From NCBI GenBank assembly GCA_964019155.1, contig OZ025242.1, positions 27,099,118 to 27,163,117 of the forward strand: 64,000 bases of DNA. The letters run 5' to 3'. The translations under genes were made by a program, and so were the position numbers. Under the pieces are notes generated by a model. It worked only from the letters and a program-made list of their open reading frames with translations, made no database searches and was not told where the DNA came from. Below are positions 41,801 to 55,601 of the stretch, piece after piece. Each line of letters opens with the position of its first letter. Positions within the stretch are counted from its first letter, which is position 1. The DNA comes from Osedax fenrisi (lineage: Eukaryota > Annelida > Polychaeta > Sabellida > Siboglinidae).

Positions 41801-42516
41801 TTATAATTAAATTTAAGTTAACATTATCGATTTTGTTAAAAGTATCAACATGAAACCGAACGTTTTAATAATAATTATCATAATTAATTATTAATTTAAT
41901 AATTAAATAATTAATTATGAAAAATAAATTATTTTTATCACAATTAAATAACTCATTGAATATCTAATTATTATATATATATAACATATTATTTTATACG
42001 TATATATTATATAATATACAATACAAATTAAAATACAATTATTTTATTAACGATATAATATTCAATATTATAGCATTTTAAATTATAATAATAATATTAT
42101 TAAATAATATTATATTAAAAATAAATACATGTTTTAAATAACTTAAATACTAAACTAATAAATAGTTACAACGGTATATATATATGGTCATATGTATATA
42201 TAAAATTATATTATTATATAATATAATATTATGTCTACTTAATATTTTGTTGAACTTTATTGTCTTAGAAATTGAATTAAATGATATAAGAAAACATTAT
42301 ATATTACAAATAAATTTTAAAGTATAAATATTTTAAAATATTATCGTTGATAATCGTTGATAGTGCATATTACAAAATACAGTATAAATCAGAATTATTA
42401 AAATGCATAGTAGATATATATTTTACATTGTAAATATTGCATTTTTGCATAGTGAAACACATCTTGTTCACACATCTATGTCCATAGATGTATAGTTTAT
42501 AGTTAAATATATGTAT

Positions 42517-43015
42517 ACTAGCCGTACGGTATGGCCCGTACCCGACCAAGCTTTGCTCGGTTTTTGATTTATTGTCTATCTATTATTTATTAATTATAGA
42601 TATTTTTTATTCTGCATTGTTTTTTTTTAATATTTCAAAAAGATAGTTGTAAAATATAACAAAATATTTAAAAAAATACACAATATATTTTAAAATATTA
42701 AAAAATATATTTTCAAAATATGTCGAAAAATAATTTTAAAATGTCGAAAAATGTCATTAAAAATATCGAAAAAATATTTCAAAAAAGCGTCGCGAAATAT
42801 TTTACATGACAAAAAGTAAATGTTTCGACGTATTTTGGAAAATGTAGCCAGCCCAAAGACCATTCAGGTGATAATAAGAACTATAAGTTCCCAAATAATA
42901 CTAAATATTGTTCGGAACCAAAGCCCCTAAAAGCGTCGAAAAAGCGCCCATAAATTCTCAAAAGCGTCGATAAATTGTTTTCTGGGAGGCGTGTGTTTTT
43001 GTTTTCACCACTTGA
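42517..43015 (-). mobile_element. Helitron-like 3' terminus and adjacent sequence
   Basis: On the minus strand, the hairpin CCGAGCAAAGCTTGG is followed by GTACGG words and ends in CTAG just before T, as expected of a Helitron 3' end (CTRR inserted before T). The adjoining 42.6-43.0 kb is rich in AAAAAGCGTCGAAAA-type words similar to those near 35.9-36.0 kb. There is no Rep/helicase coding sequence. Confidence 0.45.
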
Positions 43016-43089
43016 GCGATACATATCAGATTTTCCATTGTTGTGTATTCAATTATCGTATGTTACTCTGTATATATATGGTACTCTAA

Positions 43090-44025
43090 TGTGGCTGGGA
43101 CTTAACCGTAAATTTATTCTGTTAAGTTGACAATCAATGATTACCAACTGATCGTGAAGCAATGTTTGTGATCAGTTAACAATCATTGATTACAATCGTA
43201 TTACAATCATTGATTACAATCGTATTACAATCAATGATTACCAACTGATCGTGAATCAATGTTAGTGATCAGTTAACAATCAGTTAACAATCATTGATTA
43301 CAATCGTATTACAATCAATGATTACCAACTGATCGTGAATCACTGTTAATGATCAGTTAACAATCATTGATTACAATCGTATTACAATCATTGATTACAA
43401 TCGTATTACAATCAACGATTACCAACTGATCGTGAATCAATGTTAGTGATCAGTTAACAATCATTGATTACAATCGTATTACAATCATTGATTACAATCG
43501 TATTACAATCAATGATTACCAACTGATCGTGAAGCAATGTTAGTGATCAGTTAATAATCATTGATTACAATCGTATTACAATCATTGATTACAATCGTAT
43601 TACAATCAATGATTACCAACTGATCGTGAATCACTGTTAATGATCAGTTAACAATCATTGATTACAATCGTATTACAATCATTGATTACAATCGTATTAC
43701 AATCAACGATTACCAACTGATCGTGAATCAATGTTAGTGATCAGTTAACAATCATTGATTACAATCGTATTACAATCATTGATTACAATCGTATTACAAT
43801 CAATGATTACCAACTGATCGTGAAGCAATGTTAGTGATCAGTTAACAATCATTGATTACAATCGTATTACAATCAATGATTTATAAGTGTAGTTCGTAAT
43901 CAAATCATAGTTGCTTATCAATGATTGTAATCTGATTGTAATCGTACTGTGATCAGTTAATCACAAATCATGATGGTGATCAAACTATAATCTAACCGCT
44001 ATCACTGATTACTTTACTTACTGGG
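43090..44025. repeat. Right terminal arm with GATTACAATCGTATT minisatellite
   Basis: Tandem arrays of TCATTGATTACAATCGTATT joined to ACCAACTGATCGTGAA and GTTAGTGATCAGTTAACAAT, in higher-order units of about 130-150 bp. It ends with TGATTACTTTACTTACTGGG, the exact inverse of 34730-34749. Its flank AATTGATT also occurs just left of 34730 (AATTGATT then AATA), hinting at an 8-bp target duplication. It is the probable second end of a 9.3-kb composite element. Confidence 0.75.
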
Positions 44026-44080
44026 AATTGATTGCCATTAATATTCCATTATTATTATTTTATATTGTATTAGTATATAC

Positions 44081-46368
44081 TAGTGATGTAAATGATGCTA
44101 AAATCTAAAGCATGATGCAGTCTCAGTCTCAGTTACCTAAAGTCTCAACTCGGCTCGGGCTCGTTTTGTTAGAGTCTCGGCTCGGCTCGGCTCGGGCTCG
44201 CCTGGCTAGAGTCTCGGCTCGGCTCGGGCTCGTTTTTTTCCGATAATGAAAGTCTTGACTCGGCATCAATAACCAAAAGTCTCGGCTCGGCATCAAAAAG
44301 CTCGGTATTATTTACACCACTAGGTGGAATTTACATTATTATTAAATGAATCGCGAAGTTGGCGCAGATTATTTTTTTTAAATTGATGTAAATGTGAAAT
44401 ACACTCACAAAAATATCCTAGTCATTTAGACATGTAAGCTAGTCATTTTGATTTGGTCTAAGACGACTGGTTAGGCTAGTCATTTTTACTAGGTAGGCTA
44501 GTCATTTTTAAATAAACAATACTAGGTAGGCTAGTAAATTTAAAACAAATATTACTATGTAAGCTAGTTATTTTTAAACAAATTATACTAGGTAGGCTAG
44601 TCATTTTAATATAAATATTACTAGGTAGGCTAGTAATTCTAAAACAAATATTACTAGGTAGGATAGTCATTTTAATATAAATATTACTAGGTAGGCTAGC
44701 TTTTAATTTATTTCTGTTTAAATAATTTATTATTTAATATTAATTAATATTTGTTTACTATAATTTTTTAAAAGAGTTTTCTAGCTATTAATACATATAA
44801 AAACTATTTACTAACATATTATTATAGCTATTAATAAGTTAAGTTGTTGATGTAGTTTTAAATATAAAATAAAATATTAAAATAAATATTAGTATCTTAG
44901 TGTAGTAAATACTATTTAATAAATAGTATCGTAACATGAAAGAATTAAATAGTATATTACAATATATTATATAATTTCATTTAAGTAAGATTAAAACTTA
45001 AAGTCAATAATAATAAAATTGTAATATTGAATATAATATTTAATCAATATTCAATTGATACATATTCAATATCGAACAATTATTCAACATGAAATGTATT
45101 ATCAATATAATTATGATAAAATTGTAGTTGATAATTTAGAAAAATCTATAGGATAATTAAATAATTTAAGTTTTTAAAACAAAATATTTTATTTATTAAA
45201 CAGTATATTAACTTAAATATACAATTAAAAAAATAATTAATAATTAATTTCGATAAACAACAATATAATAAATATAATAAAATAAATAAAAGGTATAATA
45301 TGTTATTTGTTCTATATTAAATACTTAATATAACTTTAATTTAGTCATATTTACATCAATTCTACAGAAAAGAGTCATTATTTTGAAATAATTGTTTAAA
45401 CTTTTTTTAAATTTCTGCTTGACAACCTAAATATTTTTAATTTCAGATATCATTGACATTTGAGTCTATAAATATGTATTTAATGCAACATATATTAATA
45501 ATATATAAATTGATTATATATTCTCTAGTCTAATATTTATGATTATTATACATTTTAAATAATTTATTTTGTAATAATTTTTTAGGAGGGATATTTTATT
45601 AACTATATATTTATTATTAACTAATTAATATTAAATATATTTGTATACATCTATTTGCATGCAATTTAATATTTAAGTTATATCACTTGATTATATTTAT
45701 ATATATATATATTTATATATATATATATATATATATATTGATTGATTGTTATATATATATGCGTATATAGATTTATTTGAATATATAAATGACTAGGTTA
45801 TTATTATACATTTAACATTTAGTCTAGTAATTTTTACTAGCCTAAAATTTAAGAAATATTGTGAAATCCTGACCTAGTCATTTTATAAAACGTATAACCT
45901 AGTCATTTTAGTTTACAAGCTAGTCATTTATTATTTAAAATTACTAGCCTTTTGGTTTTTATCATTTATAAGCTAGTCATTTCTATATTACCATGTTAAA
46001 CTTATTTTATAAATTTTAGCGGATGATACATGTTTGAAAAAATACTAGCTTATAAGAAATAATACGTTTACAAGCTAGTCATTTATATAAATGACTAGCT
46101 TATTTCATAAATTACTAGGCTACCTAGTGAAAATGACTAGGATATTTTTGTGAGTGTATATATAAATTAGTATTCAAATGTAATTTCAAAAAAGTATCAT
46201 TTCGACTGGGTAATTTTTGTAAAAGTCTCAACTCGGCTCGGGCTCGTTTGGCTAGAGTCTCTGCTCAGCCTGGGCTCGTTTTTTTTCCGAAAATGAAAGT
46301 CTCGGCTCGGCATCAAAAACCTATAGTCTCGGCTCGGCATCAAAAGCTCGGCATCATTTACATCCCTA
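44081..46368. mobile_element. hAT-like element with 8-bp target duplication
   Basis: TIRs TAGTGATGTAAATGATGC (left) and TAGGGATGTAAATGATGC (right, inverted), flanked by the perfect 8-bp duplication GTATATAC (44073-44080 and 46369-46376). An 8-bp duplication with such ends is diagnostic of the hAT superfamily. Both ends carry GC-rich GTCTCGGCTCGG tandem words (44130-44320 and 46203-46355), strikingly unlike the surroundings. No transposase remains; the middle is a second element. Confidence 0.9.
44402..46156. mobile_element. TIR element nested in the hAT-like element
   Basis: TIRs CACTCACAAAAATATCCTAG at 44402 and its inverse ending at 46156, extended to about 26 bp, with TA on both flanks. 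Subterminal CTAGGTAGGCTAGTCATTTT words repeat every 30 bp or so at 44420-44700 and, more loosely, at 45780-46140. There is no coding capacity; the frame at 44476-44670 is the repeat array. It is a non-autonomous element with TA target, superfamily open. Confidence 0.85.
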
Positions 46369-46376
46369 GTATATAC

Positions 46377-47440
46377 TGTATAATATAGGTATTATTAAAA
46401 TAATAGTTGAATAATAAATTAATATGTAGGGGTATATAATATAATATACTAGTATAATTAATAAATGTATAACTATAATATTATATTATATATTAACAAA
46501 ATTATATTATTAATAAATTATATACTACCAGTACAATTAATATATATGTATTACTTAAGAAATTATATAATATAAATGTTACAGTTTATAACTTAAATAA
46601 TTAATACTATAACATTGTAGGTGGTTAGCATTTTATAAATTATTGCATTCAAGTACTTCAGTGTATATATGATATATCATATATGATTATTAAATAGATA
46701 ATATTATTAAATATATAATTAATATTATATTTGATATAATTTATTAGTATATAAAACGTAGAACTATAATTAGTAATTTAATTTGAAATATTATGTTGTA
46801 GCCTACTTGAAATTTCATTTTAATTAAATCGTTTTTAGATATATGTAATTTGATAGGTTATACTTTAATTTATCATGTTGTATAGTTAATAGCATAACTT
46901 TATGGTTTTTAGGTTTAGTAGGTAACATACACATTTGTGGTTACTATAATATATATAGTAATTATAATAATAATAGATTATTTTAAATTTATAATAAATT
47001 CAATTGAACATTTTTAAATATTTATTTTGGTTTATATTAAAATCTTTATTTTGATGTGATACTATAATCTCTCCACGTATTTATTAAATTAACTTGATTA
47101 ATTTGTGAATATAATTCTACAAATATTATTATAATATGTATAGTTGTATTATAAATAGATTTATTTGACATTATATTATAAATGTTTGTAAATTTTAAAT
47201 TTTGAATTCAAAATTTCAAAAAAACACAGATTTAGGAAAATGTATTATTATTATTGACAAATGTACTTATTTTATGGGCGAGGCTTATTTTTATTGACGT
47301 ATAGGTCATTTTTGTTAAACTGCAACGTATATTTGGTGCACACGCAATCTCGGATGTACAATTTTGTCGCGCTGAGATTTAACATGGGATGTATATGGAG
47401 GCGTGGCTTATAAATATCCAATCAAAAAATAGTGCATCAC
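46377..47440. other. AT-rich DNA, no feature recognised
   Basis: Low-complexity AT sequence without reading frames or element ends that I can support. Confidence 0.6.
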
Positions 47441-47633
47441 GCTGACTGCAGCATTAGTGATGGATAATAATGTACATGTGACGTTAAGCACTCTAGTGGT
47501 ATTATATTTATAAATAATATTTTATATGTGTATGTATTGGCTCACTATAGATGTAATGCAGATAAAAAAATGAATATATTAAAACTAAATCAATCAAAAA
47601 CAAATTAGTGAAACTAACACAAACCACAAATAT

Positions 47634-47669
<36 letters not shown>

Positions 47670-48203
47670 GACTAATGTAAAGGTATCATCTATACACTAT
47701 TACATTCAATTAATTTCATATTTACTGTTATTAAGTTATATAATAACATTGATTTTAATGGTAATATATGTATATGCTATTGTGAATATGAATGTATTCG
47801 TACAGAAAAGTTCTCGCATGAAATGTAATAATCGTAATACACACGAGGGCCCGCCACACTTTCTCTATTTTATATTTTGTTGTTGCTACTTATATATATA
47901 TATATTGTTATTGTTATTGTTATTTTTATTTGGTGGAGTCCTTTCATCCCATCCAGGAACTTAGATGAAGTTTTCACTTATAACCATAATTGGCTCTAAT
48001 GTCCCTTCGAAGCCGCTCTCATGTTAAGGCATCCATGGGTTTAACGAGAGCCGATCATTTATTTATACACAATTATATAAGATTACTTCTAAATAATATT
48101 TTAAGACCCATTTTATAAAATTAATGAATGGTCCGGACGAGGCTCGAACCCGTGTCCTACTGCTTGTATGCCTGACGACTTAGCCACTGAGCCACACAGG
48201 TAG

Positions 48204-48250
<47 letters not shown>

Positions 48251-48390
48251 TGTAACAAAGTGAAGATAGTTCGTATAACTTTATTATAGCAAAGACCTGT
48301 TAAATATAACAGCATAAAAATAATAATAATAATGATAATAACGACAATGACAATATAGTATAGATAATATGTACCACAAATATACAATAT

Positions 48391-48431
<41 letters not shown>

Positions 48432-49490
48432 TTATATTAAATATTTACATACACTAAGGAAATGTATCATAACAGGATTGAAAGGTCAACATATAAAGCG
48501 TATGTCGATACAACATAGTAATATATTAATATCAATTATTATTATTATTATTATTAATAATAATAATATTAACAAGTTTAATTAATCCCGTCTTTGATTT
48601 AGTAAGTAAAATATGAAATCTTCATAGAAATTCACATAACTACATATTTGTAATAGTGTGTTTATATATTGGTAAATTACTATTACTATTTAAATATAAT
48701 ACTTGACATGACATAATAAATCATTCCTAAAGTTAGTATTGACACCTGCACACGTATACTTGATGTATTACATCCTAGTGTTAGTCAAAGATATTACACA
48801 TAATACAATGGTATACATCTTACTATGTGTATGTGTGTGTGATGTATGTTATAGATGAGTTCCTTATTATTGTGAAATATAATTGAGAATATTATTGTTT
48901 ATAAAACATGCCCTATACGATGTCGATATGTTAACTCTACATAAATAACACTAATATATTAATGGTATACATAATGGTATTTAGTGTTAATAAACTTATA
49001 TATATATATTTCACATTATATAAACTTATATTTCACAATAATAAAGTATTAATTTAGAAAATTAATCACACTCATATAGCTAGTAAGATGTGGACCACAA
49101 TGTTGTGTTTATTATATATGTCAAAGATGTAATAAATCAAGTGTATGTGTGTGCACGCGTCAATACTAACATCACGAATGATTTATTATGTCATTTCATT
49201 TACTATATTTAAATAGTAATATTTATTTACCAACACATACACACTCTATTATAAATATGAAGTTATGCGTATTTCTATGAAGATTTAATATTTTACTACA
49301 CATATCAAATAAGAAATTAATTAAAATTGTTAATATTATTATTATTAATAATAATAATGATAATAATAATAATTGACATAAATATAATATGACATATAAT
49401 ATGACATACGCTTCATATCTTTATTTTTTATCCGGTTATGATACATTTCATTAGTATATATATTGAATATAAATATTTATATACGGGAAT
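47441..49490. repeat. Inverted copy of the palindrome-centre flank (cluster repeat)
   Basis: Matches about 20.1-21.95 kb in inverted orientation: GATGTAATGCAGATAAAAAA near 47549, AGTTCTCGCATGAAATGTAA near 47809, CAAAGTGAAGATAGTTCGTA near 48257 and GAAATGTATCATAACAGGAT near 48459. A SINE interrupts it (47905-48204). The (TA)n tract at 48206-48246 corresponds to the tract at 21391-21454. Confidence 0.75.
47905..48204 (-). mobile_element. tRNA-derived SINE
   Basis: On the minus strand it opens with a tRNA-like head. The A box lies in TGGCTCAGTGGCTAAG (about 48178-48193) and the B box is GGTTCGAGCC (48141-48150), spaced as in tRNA. A non-tRNA body of about 200 bp follows, with ATGAGAGCGGCTTCGAAGG and TTCCTGGATGGGATG, and it ends in an AATAAC repeat. 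Such a structure would be transcribed by RNA polymerase III and mobilised by a partner LINE. The matching place at about 21.4 kb lacks it. The head is not a clean tRNA gene: it has no balanced acceptor stem and continues into the body. Confidence 0.85.
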
Positions 49491-51772
49491 CTGAGAAGTA
49501 GCAACAACAAACATATACAATGAGAAAGTGTGGAAGTTCCTGTTTTACTTGTAAATGTGTGTTCCTTAACAATCAAGCTAGTTAAATCCCAAATGATAAG
49601 AGTGTTATTTTATGACTTAATAATACCAAATATGGATCTACTTGTTTTCAATAATATTGTTAATTTTTTCTATGTCACCATTTTAACCGAATATATTATG
49701 TATTAAGTATTTTTAGATTTTAATATTTAATTATTTTATGGGAGTTCAATAGAAAATATAATTAATATGCAATAATATATATATATATATAATGAAATTA
49801 TATTTTGTTTTAACTTAAACAAATAATTATTATTTAAATTTGTAAAATAGTTAATTATTATTTTAAATAATTATATATAAACATTGTATTAAATTATAGT
49901 TTTATAAATTAAATACATAATTGTAAAATACATCATTCTCTATTATATAGATACGTTACTAGATACTATGGCTAAAAATAGATAAGGATATATATGTATC
50001 TCCTTTTTAATATAATATTACAAACTGTATTCTTACTGATGCTGGTAATAACAATTATATTGTGATGTTCTTATTGCTATGTATACAGTTAATATAATTA
50101 AATATTTGTAAATAATACTTACTTAAATATATATTTAAGTGCGCTCTAACTAAATAATTTCTTTATCTTTTCGAATTTGCGAATTATTTATTGAAATTTG
50201 TAATTTTGTAAACAAAATATATCATTTTTAAATAAAAAAGAATCAAAAAATATGATTATATAAATTTATTATAATTCACCAATTTTCATAATTTCGATGT
50301 ATTGATTTAATAATAAATATAATTCTATGCATATTTATCATATATTAAATTTTTATAATAAATACATAACATATATTAAAATTATACATATTTATTAATA
50401 TTTGTTTAAAACATAATATTATTAATAGGCCTACATTTCATTTCAGAAAATAATGTATTATAATATATTATTTATAATATATTATAAATATAATAAATAA
50501 AATTATATTAATTTCAATTGTCCATTTCTCTGTTCATCAATGATTTATTCTGTAATATTTATTAATTAATTTGGTTGGGTTAATGTTAAAGTAGATAATG
50601 GATATAATGTATCAGTTTGTATATTACTGATATAATAAATATATAATATATTCTAACATACTATTAATTATGTATATGTATTAATATAAATAATTAAAAT
50701 GTAGGGGAGGGAAGGGGGTAGTGGCCGATAATTAATATGCCTCAGAAGATTTATAATATATCGATAAATACTGGATTTTAGGCTCTTATTTTTTTGAATT
50801 TTTTTGAATTTTTTTAACTAGAAATCATATAGTTCTAGAATACTGTGATTTCACTTTTATATATAATGTGTTTATCCTAATAATATAAACGTTTGATTAG
50901 GCATTAAAAAAAGCACTAAAATAAGGCAAGGCTCAAGTAGTGGCCGCTAGTACCAGAAAATTCGATAGATGTCTCGTAATGTATTCGATTTATATTTTGT
51001 TAATTATGTAATATTAAATAATTATATTTATGATGAATACGTAACTTATTTGATTCAATGATTTAATTATATATACACATACTCTTACATATAAATAAGC
51101 ATAAATATATATAATCATGTTTTTTTCAAAATTTGACAAAAAATGATTATATAATATATAATATATATTATATGTACTATATATTATAGATATTTGGATT
51201 ATCTAAATATTGTATAAATAACTTGTTATCCTATCAAGCACCATGTAAGCTTTAATTAAAACGGCTACTACTCCCTCCTCGGCCACTACCCCCTTCCCTC
51301 CCCTGTATTATACATATACTAATATTAAGAATGTTATAGGATAGCTAAAGAAAATGATCTAACAAAATATTTATTTTTATATAGTATTTAATATAATCTA
51401 CAAAATCCACACACAAATACTTAATAATTTATGTATTTCAAAAGTTTCCATATTTTAAAATATAAATATCATATATTCGACATGTATATCATTCATTTTG
51501 TATTAATAGTCCTTAATAATAACTACATAGCCACTGGAATAGTTATACGTTTAAATAAAGCATACACGATAACATGACATATTACAATCTAATATCTATG
51601 ATTTTAGTAGCTAGATATTACGTTTTATAGCTAGGTAATTATGTACGAAATAATCCTCAATTATTACAATTAAATAAATGTTTATTAAGTAGACATCAAC
51701 ATATTGAGTTCTTCTATGAACTATTCTAGGCCCGATGTTATATATTAAATTTTATATTTTTAATTATTAATA
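49491..51772. repeat. Downstream flank of gene C (cluster repeat)
   Basis: Same block as 20.0-17.2 kb inverted and 58.5-61.5 kb direct, starting with GGAATCTGAGAAGTAGCAAC. No gene is seen. It is interrupted at 50704-51305 by a TIR element absent from the 60.9-kb copy. Confidence 0.75.
50704..51305. mobile_element. TIR element, GGGGAGGGAAGGGGG ends
   Basis: Exact inverted ends GGGGAGGGAAGGGGGTAG, continuing TGGCCG, with TA flanking each side. GC-rich ends stand out from an AT-rich interior of about 550 bp that has no reading frame. The equivalent site near 60935 reads ATTAATATGTATATTATA with a single TA, so this is a clean filled/empty pair supporting a TA target. Confidence 0.85.
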
Positions 51773-53016
51773 TTAATTTGAATAGTGCATAATTCTAAAA
51801 TAATTTAAATACAAACTTGGGTAGCAGTGATTCCCTTTTTTTCTATAGCCATTCGGATTGCAAAATGTAAATATACCAAAACGACATACTGTATAGACAT
51901 GCTTACGGCCATTGAAACCCCCGCATATCATATCTGTTATTACGTCATTATATACATATATATATATTGTATATGTATTGTATATTATTAATTTAAATTA
52001 ATTTAAATATAAAAAGAATACATACGTATATGATTTACTAACTTTGAAAGCAGAACTTAAATTTAATTTTAAATATTCCAAGTTTCACTGTCTTTCCATA
52101 AGAACCGGGACAACAATACTTCTGCATTACCAACTTATGTTTCTTCCTAATGGATCATGTTATTATACAATAGTTAATTATTATATTATTTATTGTGACG
52201 ATAAACTAATATTAAAATAGAATATAATATTATTAAAATGGACATACCTAATTAATATTATTTTAATTACATACTGACCTATAACACCAATATCTTCTCC
52301 ACCAAAATCCGCACCTCGTCCTCTTCGTATAGGACTCCCATTTCAGTTTCAAACACGCAAGTTGAAAAGGTAATACAATATTAGAATTGCACTGTCCACA
52401 TAATAATTCTGTTAAATTGTTACGTAATATAATTATTACATAATTTCGTGGCTATTAATAATATACCAGAAATGCCTCTCTTTTCATAATCAATAACTTG
52501 TTCAGTTTCGTTGAATTCTGCCACTTTAATATAATTTTCATATTTCTCTAGTTCTTTTGAATATGCTATTAATGGTAATATTATGGAATTATGGAATCGA
52601 AAACATCTGATGATTAATATTGATTAATTTAAATATTGAAATTACGTTCGCGATACATTCAAATGGGGGTACCGAAATTAAATTTAAATATCCTAATTTT
52701 TACATTGATCGTATGGTATTCATGTAAATAACACTGTATTCATGATAATTAATTGATTAATATGAGTTAGAATTTTCAAATTGCTTTCGTAAGAGATCGA
52801 ATTTTGTTTTATGAGGCAATAATAATTATCAATAAAATCAGTATTTTCAATAACATTAATTTATAATATATAACTATTGAATACCTATTATTTATTTAAC
52901 ATGGTATGCTTGATTATAAAATATTATTTTTATAACTCATTATTTATAAAGTACATAATTTACATATATTCAAACATTTGCATATATTCAATAGCTGCGA
53001 CATTCAGATTATTTAT

Positions 53017-53053
<37 letters not shown>

Positions 53054-54201
53054 TACTTAAATCATAAACAAATAAATAACCGAAAATACCGAGTAGTGCT
53101 GATATGTTATAAACCAGCTCCCCTCTAATAAATATATTTTATTAAATTTAATAAATTATTTGAAGTACGTAATTCAAAATATATAAATGAATAATTAATG
53201 TTTTAATTTGACACAAATAAAAGATATAACTATATATATATGTATGTATTACAGGTAAACACATGGTCTCTCTAGCCTAGGTACGTCGTTGCGATATTGT
53301 ATTTAAAAGATGGCGAGTTAAGATGTCTACTAAAATACCGATTACTTTTGAGATTGTTCTACACATATTTTAATTATTTTTAATATTTAGATAACATTCA
53401 TATCTATTAATATTAAGCCATTGTGATATTTATATATTTAAATATAATATAGTAAAAATTAGTTACATATATGTATATGTAGTTACATATACAAAACATA
53501 TTTTTGTTTGCATGTTTATAAAATATAATTGTATCTATACAATATTTACATCTATATTACATTACCATATATGGTAGAGCCTCTATAGAGCGGATCATTA
53601 TATTAGTAATATATTGGATATATAGGTATGATGCCTAATATGTTTATATATACCATACTATATATACCAACTATGATAATTTTATAAAGAATCTTCAAAG
53701 AAAATATTTTTTTTCGGGTTTTAGATATAGTATAACATGAAAAAAATCCTTTACAATTGAGTATAAAATAACAATTATGTTTGTTTACTGTGTAGATAAC
53801 ATTTATAACTATTAATATCACACACAAATATATATATATATATATATATATTATTATGATAACATTATTGAAATTACTAAATATTTAACATTAGTTTGGT
53901 TTACATAACTTTTTTTTGGAATTAATATAATTTTATTTGCATATTTTAATAATATATCTTTTTTATAATAAATAAAACAACTTAACTTTAACGCCGTACT
54001 TTAAGTTTTAAAATTAAATTACATTATAAAAATGAATATGTATTATTGAATACTAATTTTATACGATTATATACGTTTGACGTATATAAAAACTAATTAA
54101 CAATAACCCATTAATGCAGCCTCCTCCTCCTCTCCTTGTGAACTAGCATAGGCACAACAATAGGCTATCGTCAACAATAGAAGCACGGGTAATAACCTCA
54201 T
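51773..54201 (-). CDS. Secreted 12-cysteine cationic peptide, copy C (4 exons)
   Basis: Minus-strand exons: 54201-54108, 52408-52279, 52146-52043 and 51933-51773 (stop TAA); phases 1, 2, 1; 162 residues. Signal peptide as in A, then SSQGEEEEAALM. Exon 2 begins with a divergent loop (LLCGQCNSNIVLPFQLAC) and then returns to the same core as A and B. Exon 3 is two codons longer (CCPGSYGKTVKLGIFKIKFK). Exon 4 has FNGRKHVYTVC and KKGNHC. All 12 cysteines are present and no stop interrupts. The first donor is GTTATT rather than GTTAGT, which is slightly weaker. Introns are 1699, 132 and 109 bp. Likely functional, and the most divergent of the three complete copies. Confidence 0.8.
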
Positions 54202-54763
54202 CCTGTACAATATCATAGGTATTATATAATATATTTAACAGTGAATTATTATATTATACCATATTAAATTATATATAATATATTTATTATAAAGTATAAA
54301 TGTATTCTATGAATAATATATTAATATAATAATGTACCTTTTTCTCAATTGACATACGATGTTATATAGTAATAAAATGATCACGTGATTATATTTATAA
54401 ATGTATTATAATGTCATAAATTACTCTTATTAACATACGCATTACACATTAATTATAAACATAAAAACATATTACAAATATATATATATATATTATATAT
54501 GAATGGATGAATTAAATCAGTTTATAGACAATTGTCTAAGAAGTATCATTGAAAGTTATAAGTAGCTTTATTAAATCGATACCTCTAGAGTATTTCATCA
54601 TGTTTCATAAATAAATCTTATTAATATACGCATTACACATTAATTACAAATAAAAATACATTAAAAGTATATATATATATATATATATATATATTTGACT
54701 TATTCAGATCAGGTAATATATTATTATCATACGCATTATACATTAATTACATATAAAAACATT

Positions 54764-54817
<54 letters not shown>

Positions 54818-55590
54818 GTATATGTACTGTGAAAGTTATTTTGATATTACCGATAAGGAAATGACTAATATTTTAAAATTAAATCCATAATTGTGAAGAA
54901 AAGTGATATATTATTTATTATTTATTTAGATAATATCGATTATATAATTTAAATTATATTATATTTTTTGTATAATTCTATTTATTGTATAAAGTATATA
55001 CTTTATAAATACATACATTAACAAATTCGTTATATGGATTGTTTTTATGATATCATCAATGTAATAGTTGAATAGTAATGCTAATAAGTTGAACATATAT
55101 GTATACATATATACCCTATAAGGTAATGGGACGTGGTATAATTAAGTAGCGACAGGGTTAATCATAATTTTGTTAGTAAACTCAATTGTAGAAACTATGT
55201 AGATCCTCCATTGAATAGTAAATATATTATTATTACATTATTCAATAACAAATATCGTTTTTAATTCTATTTTGTTACAGAAAATGAATTAATAAAATCA
55301 TGATTTATATAAATAAGTAATTATTATGAAATATTTTTTACTAACATTAAATGTATTGAAAACTTTTATTTAACTTTTATTTAACTATATAAAATTAAAT
55401 ATTTAATCTGAAATACAAATTAATATTTTTAGATTTATCCAATAATTAATTATTAAATTATAAGTTAATAATTATAAATGTATATAATAACTAATAATAA
55501 TACTAGTACTAATACTTATTAATAATTATATTAGAGTATTAACACATTTATTGAATAATTCATCATTATAATGATGAATAAGAGACTTAT
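54202..55590. repeat. Upstream flank of gene C
   Basis: Non-coding counterpart of 26418-27240 and, inverted, of 61650-62628. Includes a GATCACGTGATTAT word near 54379 and (TA)n at 54767-54815. After about 55330 the match to D's flank ends and unmatched AT-rich DNA follows. Confidence 0.65.
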
Positions 55591-55601
55591 AAGTCTTAAT
55601 A

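Noticed and set aside
44476..44670. 64-codon minus-strand frame with MTSLPSN repeats
   Set aside because: Translation of the subterminal CTAGGTAGGCTAGT array of the nested TIR element.
48127..48204. Functional tRNA gene
   Set aside because: A and B boxes are present, but the sequence continues into a SINE body and tail and lacks a convincing acceptor stem.
53603..53827. Frame MCVILIVINVIYTVNKHNCYF in intron 1 of C, with a similar one at 63085-63291 in D
   Set aside because: The shared sequence is the duplicated intron; the frame is not preserved in A and B and has no exon borders.
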